DNA from: Candidatus Thalassarchaeaceae archaeon
GTDB taxonomy: Archaea > Thermoplasmatota > Poseidoniia > Poseidoniales > Thalassarchaeaceae
Length of the DNA: 36,530 bases
Direction: 5' to 3'
NCBI GenBank assembly: GCA_030747485.1
Contig: JASLKP010000014.1
Span: forward strand, 249-36,778
A model generated the notes under the pieces. The model ran no database searches, was not told the DNA's origin, and was given only the letters and a program-made list of their open reading frames with translations. Of the stretch, positions 15,918 to 24,887 are shown one piece after another; the first letter of the stretch is position 1, and each line of letters begins with the position of its first letter. The position numbers and the translations under genes were made by a program.

Positions 15918-15937
15918 CGGGGCACCCTAGCACCCCG
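15918..15937 (-). promoter_or_regulatory. Hairpin directly abutting the uvrC start codon
   Basis: In the uvrC mRNA sense, CGGGGTGC and GTGCCCCG form an 8-bp stem around the loop TAGG, with zero bases before the ATG. Two of the pairs are T-G/G-T, so they are stable only as G-U pairs in sense RNA and would be A-C mismatches in antisense RNA. An in-frame TAG in the loop proves the element is outside the coding region. It lies between divergent genes, so it is not a terminator. Confidence 0.65.
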
Positions 15938-16009
15938 ACACCTGTTGCCTTCAATCAACTCTCCCATCTGAGGTGAAGTGTATTGAGGAACGAGTTCACC
16001 CGATGTTCC

Positions 16010-18121
16010 ATGCTGCCCGATTCACAGACGCGAATTTTGCGTCTGCTCGCACGCTATCCTGAGGAGTTGGAATCTGCTTGGGATGTGCCTCGTGAACTCT
16101 CTTTGCCGGGCTTAGCAGAGTCATTGGGACTGGTTCGAAGTGCATTACATGAACCATTGAAAGCCCTTGAGGATGCGAAATTAATCCATACTCGCACAGC
16201 TCACGTCATCGATGGTGGTTCTCGCAAACGAAACGTGATACATCTCACTGCAAAAGGTCGCCAACAGGCAACGACGATCATCGCAACGGTTGGTGAGATT
16301 TCAACCAATGTCGAAGGCGATGGTGGTTTACATGGACGTGAAAATGAATTGTTGTCTCTAGTAGAGGCACTTGAGAGTGGTTTTGCAGTGGTTACTGGCA
16401 TGCCTGGAATCGGTAAGACTGCATTGTTGCAGGGGTTAGGAAATACCCGATTCTGTACACTTGATACTTCTATGGACGCTACGGCCTTGGTCGGCTCTTG
16501 GCTTGCCTCAAATGACCCTCCCCGTGACATTGATGCACAGTTAGAGATGCTCACAACGCTTGGAGATACAATTCTCGTCGCCGATGAGGTTCAGGCAGTC
16601 CATGAACGCCATCGAGAGGGCATTGATACCTTATTTGCTCGCCTCATGACTCCAGATGGACCAAAACTTGCGATTGGAATTCGCGCTCCATCTCCGTATG
16701 AGGCGACCGTTAGACTCGAGGGCATCCCCGTAGAAGATGGACAATTACTTCTGGGTGATTCGGTATCTGAAGAACGTGCATTGGAGGTTACCGAAGCCCT
16801 TGATGGACATCCTTTGGCGTTGCATTTGTGGACACCTTCAGATGAGTTGCCCGAAGCCAGTGATGCCGTGCAATCATTTGTCGAAGAAACGGTTCTATCA
16901 CGCCTTTCAGATTCTGAACGTACTGATTTGGATTCATTGAGTTGCGAACCTCGACCTGTAGATGCAACACATCTAGATGCGCTTGACATCGATTCACTTG
17001 ATGATGCAGCCTTGTTGCGTTGGCCAGCCGGTCACGTTGAGGTCCAACACCTCATCCGAAACGTTAGACGAGTTGCGTGGTCAAATTCTGAAGAGATTCA
17101 TGCTGCTGCAGCACAGCGTTGGTCTGCCATTGAAAGTAATGATGCTAGGTGGTTTGAGGCGCACCATATGACGAGGGCTGGATTGGATTCTAGTGGTTTC
17201 ATCGAAGAGCATTCAGCCGCAATTGCGAGTGCTGGGTCTGCCGCAACTTCCGTTCTTATCGAGGATGCATTACAGTCTCTTCCCGATGCACATGGTTTAC
17301 GACGAATGGCAGCCCAAATTGCCTTAGATCGAGGCGAAGCAAAGCACGCTGAAGTACATCTCAATGGCTTGCCTGAGCCTGATTATACTCTTCTTGCGCG
17401 TCTTCATCGAATCAATGGTGACCTCAGTGCTGCTGATGAAGCAGATGCCGCTGCGTTGTCAACAGCCTCTCCTGCGATGGCCTCTCAAATGCAACTCTCA
17501 AGATTCGCGGTGATGTTAGATGATCGTCTTCCAGATGAAGTTAGCAATCTCTCATCGATTGAACAGGGCTTGTCTAAGGTCAATATCGGTACTCTTGATG
17601 TTGACAAACGCCGTTCAGCAGTCGTGTTATTGGCCGTCCTTCGCCATCGAGTTGCCGTCCTCAAGAACGAGGCAGAAAACGCCTTGAGAATTCGAAATGA
17701 TTTGGCAGAATTGGCGGGTGGGCAAGATCCTCTTGTCGAACGATTAGAACATCTTGCAGACTTATTCTTAGCAGAGCAAGATAGTGCAGAGGCCCTTGGG
17801 GCAGAAGCCGCCATGCGCCGGCTTGTTGAGCGTACTTCTGAGCCGATTCAGCGCGTCTCTCTTGGTCTTGCATTGGTTCAGGTCCAATCGCGAACCAATC
17901 AACCCGGTGCTGCAACGACCTTAGAGCGATTACAAGAGGTTCCTTTACCACTTGATTTAGCCGCAGGTCGACGATTAGATGCCATGCGTTGGTATTGGCG
18001 TGGGCAACTTGAATCGAATTCTAGAATCGCATTTTGGAGAGAAGCCGCATTGAGATTACGCAGCGCTGAATGTCCACATGCTGCAAGAGAATTGACGACA
18101 CGTTTGCATCGTGCGTTGTAA
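16010..18121 (+). CDS. Winged-helix plus P-loop (STAND/AAA-like) regulator with helical C-terminal repeats
   Basis: This is a 703-residue cytosolic protein. Residues 1-85 are a winged-helix DNA-binding domain (LPGLAESLGLVRSALHEPLKAL is split over helices 2-3, and NVIHLTAKGRQ is the wing end). A P-loop ATPase begins at HGRENELLSLVEALE. Walker A is GMPGIGKT (130-137) and Walker B is TILVADE (187-193). The rest, about 320-703, is helical and alanine-rich with TPR-like spacing. This order (DNA binding, nucleotide switch, repeat sensor) is that of STAND-type transcription regulators. I chose the ATG at 16010 over a TTG at 15983. It is divergent from uvrC with 92 bp between, and its stop abuts the convergent RAM gene. 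The target genes are unknown. Confidence 0.8.
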   Translation: MLPDSQTRILRLLARYPEELESAWDVPRELSLPGLAESLGLVRSALHEPLKALEDAKLIHTRTAHVIDGGSRKRNVIHLTAKGRQQATTIIATVGEISTNVEGDGGLHGRENELLSLVEALESGFAVVTGMPGIGKTALLQGLGNTRFCTLDTSMDATALVGSWLASNDPPRDIDAQLEMLTTLGDTILVADEVQAVHERHREGIDTLFARLMTPDGPKLAIGIRAPSPYEATVRLEGIPVEDGQLLLGDSVSEERALEVTEALDGHPLALHLWTPSDELPEASDAVQSFVEETVLSRLSDSERTDLDSLSCEPRPVDATHLDALDIDSLDDAALLRWPAGHVEVQHLIRNVRRVAWSNSEEIHAAAAQRWSAIESNDARWFEAHHMTRAGLDSSGFIEEHSAAIASAGSAATSVLIEDALQSLPDAHGLRRMAAQIALDRGEAKHAEVHLNGLPEPDYTLLARLHRINGDLSAADEADAAALSTASPAMASQMQLSRFAVMLDDRLPDEVSNLSSIEQGLSKVNIGTLDVDKRRSAVVLLAVLRHRVAVLKNEAENALRIRNDLAELAGGQDPLVERLEHLADLFLAEQDSAEALGAEAAMRRLVERTSEPIQRVSLGLALVQVQSRTNQPGAATTLERLQEVPLPLDLAAGRRLDAMRWYWRGQLESNSRIAFWREAALRLRSAECPHAARELTTRLHRAL

Positions 18122-18355
18122 TCAAACTTCAGCACCAATCAGAGTGCGTGTATCGACAATCCCCTCGATACTTCGAACATCTTCAATGATACATCGTGTG
18201 AGATCAATCTCGTCTTCACATTCAATCTTGACAAAAACATCATATTCGCCGAAAACAGTCCATTTTCCACTGACCAATGTAACTTTCTCAAGCGCATCTC
18301 GAACGGATGTTTCAAATCCTGGTTGAGTGGTAATTAGAATGAATCCTACAGCCAT
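18122..18355 (-). CDS. Stand-alone Lrp/AsnC ligand-binding (RAM) domain protein
   Basis: This 77-residue protein is only the alpha-beta sandwich effector domain of Lrp/AsnC regulators, with no helix-turn-helix. Recognisable strands and turns are VGFILITTQPG, VFGEYDVFVKIEC and IEGIVDTRTLIG. The GEYD turn and the final T-x-T strand are typical. Such stand-alone RAM proteins oligomerise and bind amino acids or similar small ligands, and may modulate full-length Lrp proteins. It follows a second RAM gene with 9 bp between, so the two are surely co-transcribed. Its stop touches the stop of the convergent STAND gene. Confidence 0.87.
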   Translation of the reverse strand: MAVGFILITTQPGFETSVRDALEKVTLVSGKWTVFGEYDVFVKIECEDEIDLTRCIIEDVRSIEGIVDTRTLIGAEV

Positions 18356-18364
18356 GTATTCACC

Positions 18365-18619
18365 TCAATAATCGACCACGATGAGTGTCTCAGTTTCTTT
18401 GATTCCAGGGATGGTTCGTAAATTGCCCATCAGCAACTGAGTCAACTCTTTTGCATTTTCTGCCTTTACGCATGCAACGAGGTCATATTCACCGTAAAGC
18501 GCGTGTGTTTCTGTCACTGCATCCATGTTAGAAAGTGTGAGATATGCCTCCCGTTCCATTGATGGTTCAGCCTTGAACAAAACGAATGCAGTGCGCAAAT
18601 GTAGACCTCTATTTTCCAT
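18365..18619 (-). CDS. Second stand-alone Lrp/AsnC RAM-domain protein
   Basis: This 84-residue protein has the same fold as its downstream neighbour, with strands TAFVLFKAEP and ALYGEYDLVACVKA and the end IPGIKETETLIVVDY. The two share the G-EYD turn and the I-x-GI-x-x-T-x-TLI end but are clearly diverged, so they may form a hetero-oligomer rather than being recent copies. No DNA-binding domain is present. The ATG at 18619 adds seven residues before the first strand. A TTG at 18598 with AGAGG upstream would start exactly at the domain and is a real alternative. It is divergent from the giant beta-helix protein with 115 bp between. Confidence 0.85.
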   Translation of the reverse strand: MENRGLHLRTAFVLFKAEPSMEREAYLTLSNMDAVTETHALYGEYDLVACVKAENAKELTQLLMGNLRTIPGIKETETLIVVDY

Positions 18620-18734
18620 CCGTCAGTCATATGGTCATAATCTCTCCTACATGCAATAATGCACGATTTGAGTTGAATCAGTGTTCAAACCGGACGCCGA
18701 AAGCATTCAATGGAATGGGGGAGCGGTCGGGTAC

Positions 18735-21700
18735 ATGGTGCGGGGCGCGAAGACGGCGATGGCCATCGTTGGCCTCATGCTTCTGGCGGGGATTTCTCCG
18801 CTTCTATCTGTCCCACTAAGTGACAATAATGACGTCCAAAACACAGGTGGACGAGCAACCATCACTTGGTCTGGAACGCAAGTATTGACCAGTGACTATA
18901 CTGTTCCAGTAGGAGATACATTACTGATTACAGCTGGAACCTCTGTCATCCTCGATGATTATGCTCGCATCTACGTTGAGGGCGAACTGGACATCTCGGG
19001 AACAGCATCCAGTCCAGTAACAATGACCAGAGGTGGTGATTCAATCTCTCATGAAGGCATTCAGTTCAATGCCACAAGCCGCAATCGGGGCAGTGTCATT
19101 GAGCACTTGGTGATTGAACATTCAGAATGGGGTATCACGGTATACGACAGCAATCCTTGGTTGGCAGATGTGTATATTGACAATCCAGATTATGTTGGCA
19201 TTGATTTGTTTGATCACGCCAATCCATTCATCCAACGTTTAACCGTGCAGAATGGTGGACAGGATGTAGCCAGTTTGAATGTCAATTCAAGATATGGGAT
19301 TGGTCTATCGGCAGGTGTTTCAAGTTATCCAACCGTCATTGGTGCCACCTTCGATGGATTGACCACACGTGGGTTGAACATTTGGGGTGATTCCCATGGA
19401 TATTTTGCAGATATTTCGATTCACAACATTTCGTCTGTTGGAGCGGGTGGTTGGATTTCTGCAGGTATTTGGGTTGAGGATTCATTGGGTCTTTACAACA
19501 ACGTTAGCGTAAACAAAACAGACAATGGAATCTGGGTCAAACACATTAGTGAAAATAGCACGACACGTCCAACCTTCCAACATGCGACTGTATCCAATAG
19601 CATGTACAGGGGCGTGTACGTTGAGCAAGGAGATCACTCCGATTACAACAATATCCAACTCAATGCAATCTTTGACAATTTGACCGTACGAGGGTCTGGA
19701 GGGCCATTGGCCAAAACTCCAGGATTGTGCTATCAAGCGATTGGATTGAACACAACAGGAGTGGATATGACAAACGTGCTATCCGAAGATAACGTTTGTA
19801 ATGGCTTCAAAGCGTACATGATCGATAGTGCCACCCTGATTGAGAACATGACAATTCGTAATTCTGGCAATCCAAGTGCAGTACCTGTTAACGATCGAGC
19901 TGGATTTTTCTGTTCATGGTGTACTCGAGCTGCCAACATCGACAATCTCACCGTCAGTGGCAGTGATAGTCATGGAATCATGCTCTCTGTAGCCACGATA
20001 ACGGGGAGCAATTGGGTTTCACACAACAATAGCGCCACCGGATTATTTGCTCGCCAATCATTCCCAGAGATCTACAATCTAGAATTGTCAGATAATGGTC
20101 ACAATGGGCTTCGTGTGTACGATTCTGGAAACGTCAAACTCTTTGATTTGAACACGCAACGAAATGGTTTGTCAGCCACGATTCCCGAATCTGGAGTGGG
20201 GATGTTCTTTGAGAAATCCAATGATGTGATGTCTGCAACTAAGAATGTCTCATGCACACGTTGTTCCTCGTCAGAGGATGCATGGGGTGGTGTTCGTGTT
20301 GAAGATTCAATCGATTTGCAGTTGACTGAACTATCTGTCACCAATCCAGGTAACAATGGAATTGCAGTAGACATTGACAATACTGGAATGATTTTCAACG
20401 GCTGGGTGGATCTCCATGGATTGACCGTACAGGCAAATCGTAGTGGACCAATTGTACAATTTACGAATACAGAAGCGCGTGTTTCCAATGTTTCACTGAG
20501 TGGTACACACGGTGGCTTTGCATGGGACGGTGGTGGTGAATCGATTACAAGCGAGTTAAGCGATTCTAGCTTCGCTGGATTGAATTGTATTGAATTCACA
20601 GATTTACATCTGGTTGTTGCCGATAACATCGATTTATCAGGATGCACAGGTCAAATCAATCTCCGGGATTCCACAGTCAATCTTTCACATTCAACACTTG
20701 GTTCGGTAGTATCTTTCGATATGACTGGACAACCAAGCACCCTCCGTTGGATTGATTCAGGATACATGGATGCCGCTCTGCAAAACATTGGTGTTGGCAG
20801 TATAATTGATGAGATGTGGACGATGCACATTTGGGCGACCAATCAGGCCAATCATGGCCTTCCACATGCAGTCGTGAATATTTCATTCTCTGGTTTGAAT
20901 GGAAACGAGATTCATACGATGCCCTACGAAGGAAATGCAGTACTCGGTCCATTTGTTTCTCAACGAACTGATTGGACCCAAAGTAGTGCTTGGACCGATT
21001 ATACAATCGGTTGTGAATACGATGGACAACGAGGTGATTTCAACATGACTCCAATTCCTCACAACCGAGTGATTCCTTACAATTCACCTCTCGTCATTTG
21101 TAGCATCATGTTGAGCAATCAGGCACCATTGATTATCTGGAGTACTCCCTTACACGAAGATCTCTACTCCAGTGGAGGAGAAGTGACCTTCAATGCGAGC
21201 GACACATGGGATTTGGATGATGATGCAATGACATTTACTTGGTCATCAAATCTGGATGGTATCATCAATACTGCCAGCTCCACCAATCTATTCACTGTGA
21301 ATGATGGTTCTGGAAATGTACTTTCTGATGGTGTACACGATGTAACCCTCGACGTTTGTGACAATCAGGGCAACTGCGCCAATGAAACGAGGCAAATCGA
21401 ACTCCGTAATTTACCTCCAGTGATTACCATTGAAACCGACCCTGCTGTCGATCTTGACGGAACGCTCCGCTTGTTCAGAACCGTCCCGTTACACGTGAAC
21501 ATGAGTCAAACATACGACCCAGAAGGGGATACAATTCTCTGCATCATTGATGTGAGTTATCGAGAGGGTGACACGGGTGCACCTTATCCGTGTCCAGATG
21601 AATGGAATGAATCGTTTACAGACGCAAGTGATGGAGTGACCCAATTTGATTACACCATCACCATTACTGATGATGTGAATCCTTCAGTATCCATCATCTA

Positions 21701-23501
21701 TGCAATTGAATTGGTCAATGAATTACCGAGACCTGATTTCGTAATAACGACCAGTGGCAACACATCAGGTGACACAGTCTACCTTGATGGCTCGGCATCT
21801 TTTGATCCCGAAGGTGATCCAATCATAGTCAAATGGGAAAGTGATGTCATTGGTGAATTGCCTGATGATGAAGATGGAAATGACCTTCTTTGGAATGGTA
21901 GATTGCCTGCAGGAACTCATCAGATTACCCTTTCACTATCAGATACACAAGCGAATCACATCGGTTCGTGGTCAATCCAGACACAGGAATTAATCGTTGA
22001 AAATTCAGTACCAGTTGCCACCATTTCCAACCACGTCGATTTCAGCACAGATTCCAGTGTACTCCACACCTTTGAGGCACACGGAAGTGGTGATTGGGAC
22101 CTATCATGTGATTTGTTTGTCGAAGCATGGATTCTCAATCATCTCTGTGAGGATGGTGTCGTTGCTAATGCAGACAATGTGGCGGTTCGTTGGGATTCAT
22201 CCTTATCTGAGACTGCGCTTGGAACAGATTGGTCTGTGACTACACGCTTACCTGCTGGGTTGCAAACGCTGACCTTCACCATTGATGATAGTGTAAATCC
22301 ACCAGTGAATGCCAGTATAGAGGTCGATGTTTCACCAAGTGCTCCCGTTCTCATCGTTAGTAGTCCAGTTCCTGGAATAGCAGTAGACAGTGATGCTCCC
22401 GTCTTGTTTGATTTCCGAAGTTCATTTGATGCAGACAGTGATGATTTCATTGTCAATATCAGTTCTAATTTGATAGAAGGATTGATTGTTGAAAATGGTA
22501 GTACTGACTGGTGGTACAACGATTTCTTACCAGCAGGAGAGCACACTATCACGTTCACTTTGACCGATTCAACTGACATGGTTCGGATTGTGAATCAGAC
22601 CCTCATAGTCAACCCAACCGGCCCTCATGCGGTCATTGAGGGTCTTGCTGAAGGACAATACATCAACCCGGGAGAATTACTACACTTTGATGGTTCATTA
22701 TCCTACGATGCAGACGATGACATCGTCCAATGGCTATGGCATCAAATCATCGATGGTCAATCCGTAGAGATTGCGAATGATGCCAACTTCTCCATGTGGA
22801 TTCCACCCGGTCAAGCAACCTTTACGCTGACAGTTAGAGATTCAGAAGGTGCAAGTGATACTGCCCAAGTCAGCATCATTGTTGGTAGTTCCAATCCAAT
22901 TCTCTCTGGATTGGAAATTGATCAATCCAAACTTGAAATCGATGTGATGAATACGGTTGTCGTCTCAGTCATTCTATCCGATGCAGACGGTACGACCCAG
23001 ATGGATGGTTCTGTCAATGGTCATTTGATGGCGGGTGGCAACGAGCATTCGTTCATTCTCATCGATGATGGTTCGGGAGAAGACCTGTTGGCCAATGATG
23101 GCATTTACACTGGCGTATTGAGAACAGAGGTCACCTCTGATGCGAATTTTGGACTCATTGAGGTTTGGGCATCCGATGGTGATTTGATGTCTAACACGGT
23201 CAAGAAACAACTTCCCATCAACAAGCCAAAGGGAATGTCAGGTATTGCTGAATTACTCTCTTCTACAGGAATCATCGCATTGGCCGGCGCCATGCTTGTT
23301 CTAGCCATATTGGGTGGTCTTAACGTTCTTAGAAACAAGCGACGTTTGGCTGCAGACCTTGAGATGATTGAATCATGGGGTGCAGGCCTTGGTGGAGGTG
23401 CAGTAGGATTTGAGGAACTCGTTGATGAAACGGGTCCTAAGGAACCAGATATGGATGCCGAAGCGCCACCCGGAATGAGTGACTTTGGCGAACTTGATTG
23501 A
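18735..23501 (+). CDS. Giant secreted beta-helix and PKD-repeat surface protein
   Basis: This is a 1588-residue protein. A signal peptide (AMAIVGLMLLAGISPLLS) leads into a right-handed parallel beta-helix at about 60-700. Its repeats carry many G-I/L-x-V/I-x-x-S/N turns, as in NosD/PbH1 proteins (for example NSMYRGVYVEQG, GNNGIAVDIDN). From about 795 to 1380 are six PKD-like domains with FDPEGDPI and YDADDDIVQW type motifs. A Big-like domain, a membrane helix (about 1510-1530), basic NKRR and an acidic tail ending GELD follow. It would be an adhesin or polysaccharide-binding surface fibre, and catalysis is not evident. The ATG at 18735 is chosen for the signal peptide. It ends 1 bp from the convergent GT4 gene. 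Confidence 0.87.
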   Translation: MVRGAKTAMAIVGLMLLAGISPLLSVPLSDNNDVQNTGGRATITWSGTQVLTSDYTVPVGDTLLITAGTSVILDDYARIYVEGELDISGTASSPVTMTRGGDSISHEGIQFNATSRNRGSVIEHLVIEHSEWGITVYDSNPWLADVYIDNPDYVGIDLFDHANPFIQRLTVQNGGQDVASLNVNSRYGIGLSAGVSSYPTVIGATFDGLTTRGLNIWGDSHGYFADISIHNISSVGAGGWISAGIWVEDSLGLYNNVSVNKTDNGIWVKHISENSTTRPTFQHATVSNSMYRGVYVEQGDHSDYNNIQLNAIFDNLTVRGSGGPLAKTPGLCYQAIGLNTTGVDMTNVLSEDNVCNGFKAYMIDSATLIENMTIRNSGNPSAVPVNDRAGFFCSWCTRAANIDNLTVSGSDSHGIMLSVATITGSNWVSHNNSATGLFARQSFPEIYNLELSDNGHNGLRVYDSGNVKLFDLNTQRNGLSATIPESGVGMFFEKSNDVMSATKNVSCTRCSSSEDAWGGVRVEDSIDLQLTELSVTNPGNNGIAVDIDNTGMIFNGWVDLHGLTVQANRSGPIVQFTNTEARVSNVSLSGTHGGFAWDGGGESITSELSDSSFAGLNCIEFTDLHLVVADNIDLSGCTGQINLRDSTVNLSHSTLGSVVSFDMTGQPSTLRWIDSGYMDAALQNIGVGSIIDEMWTMHIWATNQANHGLPHAVVNISFSGLNGNEIHTMPYEGNAVLGPFVSQRTDWTQSSAWTDYTIGCEYDGQRGDFNMTPIPHNRVIPYNSPLVICSIMLSNQAPLIIWSTPLHEDLYSSGGEVTFNASDTWDLDDDAMTFTWSSNLDGIINTASSTNLFTVNDGSGNVLSDGVHDVTLDVCDNQGNCANETRQIELRNLPPVITIETDPAVDLDGTLRLFRTVPLHVNMSQTYDPEGDTILCIIDVSYREGDTGAPYPCPDEWNESFTDASDGVTQFDYTITITDDVNPSVSIIYAIELVNELPRPDFVITTSGNTSGDTVYLDGSASFDPEGDPIIVKWESDVIGELPDDEDGNDLLWNGRLPAGTHQITLSLSDTQANHIGSWSIQTQELIVENSVPVATISNHVDFSTDSSVLHTFEAHGSGDWDLSCDLFVEAWILNHLCEDGVVANADNVAVRWDSSLSETALGTDWSVTTRLPAGLQTLTFTIDDSVNPPVNASIEVDVSPSAPVLIVSSPVPGIAVDSDAPVLFDFRSSFDADSDDFIVNISSNLIEGLIVENGSTDWWYNDFLPAGEHTITFTLTDSTDMVRIVNQTLIVNPTGPHAVIEGLAEGQYINPGELLHFDGSLSYDADDDIVQWLWHQIIDGQSVEIANDANFSMWIPPGQATFTLTVRDSEGASDTAQVSIIVGSSNPILSGLEIDQSKLEIDVMNTVVVSVILSDADGTTQMDGSVNGHLMAGGNEHSFILIDDGSGEDLLANDGIYTGVLRTEVTSDANFGLIEVWASDGDLMSNTVKKQLPINKPKGMSGIAELLSSTGIIALAGAMLVLAILGGLNVLRNKRRLAADLEMIESWGAGLGGGAVGFEELVDETGPKEPDMDAEAPPGMSDFGELD

Positions 23502-23502
23502 G

Positions 23503-24777
23503 TTACTTGTTCGCATAAAATTCAGCATAGCGCTCAGCATTTAGTGCGTATGTGTATTCATCGAGAACTCTTCTCCGTCCCGCTGCAGCCATTGTTGTAC
23601 GGATCTCATGATTTGAGAGTAAATCATTGATTGAATCTGCTAGACTATTTGGTGTTTCAAGATTAAACAATGCTCCGACCGATTCGTCAACCATCTCAGG
23701 CAGTGGCCCATCGTCAACAGTTACTACGGGTGTACCACTTGCCATCGCTTCTAATGGAATCAAACCCTGCCCTTCATAGTAGGATGGATAGGCCACAAGA
23801 TTCGCACTACGGAATAGTTGTGCTAGATCTTCAAATGGCATTCCCGGTTCAATGGTGACTGAATCGGACACTCCCAGTTTCTTTGCCTGTCGTTCAAGCG
23901 TACGCTTCATATGGCCTCTTCCAACGATGACCAAGTGTGCACCAGGATGAGATTTGAGAACTGACGGCATTGATTTTAGGAGTGTACGAAATCCTTTCCG
24001 AGCAACCAATCGTCCAACTGCAAGAATGAGTGGTGTGTTTGTATCGCTGCGACCTGCTAGTGCATTTTCATCGGGTGATCCGTAGCGATTTCTGATATTT
24101 TCATGCGCGAGCATCGTATCCTCATGATCGGCATCAAGTGGTACAAACATGTCTGTATCTACGCCCCAACGCACAACCTCACACCGCCATCCTTCAGGTG
24201 GATTGTAACGTGCTTGGAAGTCCCTTTTTGTGGCCTCTGAATTCGCTACGCACAATGTCGACGCTCGGACGGCTGCACGTTCGTATTTTGCATAATGCTT
24301 GGCGGTTAGAAGAATGGCCAAATCATTCGGATTTTTCCAAGTTGCCGATTCGCCATGTTTGGCTGCACGAATCATTCCATCCCTTTCACCTAACCATGAA
24401 CCATGTAAACTTGTGATAACGGGAGCAACCGTTTCGCGGACCATGTTGTATTGTTTTTCTTTCCAACTAATCATCGGAGCATGGACATGTACTGCATCAA
24501 CAGGATCCTTACGATGAATTCGTAACAATTCTCTCAATGCCCATTTTCCATAAGATACGGTAAATGCCATTGGCAACGGTGCCCATTTTACTTGTAGTAC
24601 TGAAACACCTTCTTGGTGTGGAATTGAACGAGGGTTCCGAATTGCATTTTTGTCTCGACGTGTGATGACAGTGACACGATGTCCCATACGGACCAGAGCG
24701 CCCGCTAGATGAAACACAGTAGAGCCCATTCCACCCCAACGAGGGGGATATTCGCCCGATAACATTGCGATATGCAC
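23503..24777 (-). CDS. GT4-family glycosyltransferase
   Basis: This 424-residue GT-B enzyme starts with HIAMLSGEYPPRWGGMGSTV, typical of the GT4 acceptor domain. The donor domain has LILAVGRLVARKGF, HLVIVGRGHMK and the retaining motif EGQGLIPLEAMASGTPVV (E-x7-E). It would add a sugar from a nucleotide donor to a lipid or glycan at the cytosolic face, plausibly for S-layer or surface-protein glycans. I chose the GTG at 24777. Upstream ATGs (24831, 24852) would add 18-25 residues coded by a GC-rich hairpin and leave only 35 bp to the divergent GT2 gene at the longest. The GTG leaves 110 bp, like other divergent pairs here. If an ATG is right, the protein is 442 or 449 residues. Confidence 0.9.
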   Translation of the reverse strand: MHIAMLSGEYPPRWGGMGSTVFHLAGALVRMGHRVTVITRRDKNAIRNPRSIPHQEGVSVLQVKWAPLPMAFTVSYGKWALRELLRIHRKDPVDAVHVHAPMISWKEKQYNMVRETVAPVITSLHGSWLGERDGMIRAAKHGESATWKNPNDLAILLTAKHYAKYERAAVRASTLCVANSEATKRDFQARYNPPEGWRCEVVRWGVDTDMFVPLDADHEDTMLAHENIRNRYGSPDENALAGRSDTNTPLILAVGRLVARKGFRTLLKSMPSVLKSHPGAHLVIVGRGHMKRTLERQAKKLGVSDSVTIEPGMPFEDLAQLFRSANLVAYPSYYEGQGLIPLEAMASGTPVVTVDDGPLPEMVDESVGALFNLETPNSLADSINDLLSNHEIRTTMAAAGRRRVLDEYTYALNAERYAEFYANK

Positions 24778-24782
24778 ACTCT

Positions 24783-24807
24783 GCCCCTGTGGGGCCTGTA
24801 AGGCCCC
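24783..24807 (-). promoter_or_regulatory. GT4 leader hairpin with two competing folds
   Basis: On the minus strand, GGGGCC (24807-24802), loop TTACA, and GGCCCC (24796-24791) form a 6-bp hairpin. The right arm can instead pair with GGGGC at 24787-24783 across the 3-nt loop ACA. That second GGGGC lies 5 nt before the GTG, where a ribosome binding site would sit. The two folds exclude each other. If translation starts at an upstream ATG, this is coding sequence instead. Confidence 0.4.
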
Positions 24808-24887
24808 TATTTTTGAAGGAATCCGGCTCATGCCATTTACGGGTGCATTCAAAACGGCAATCTTAGTCGGCGGGATAAGGGGATGAC

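Noticed and set aside
18620-18734. Possible tRNA or small RNA in the 115-bp gap before the beta-helix gene
   Set aside because: No cloverleaf, no T-loop or anticodon-stem pattern and only 4-5 bp stems; it looks like an ordinary divergent promoter region.
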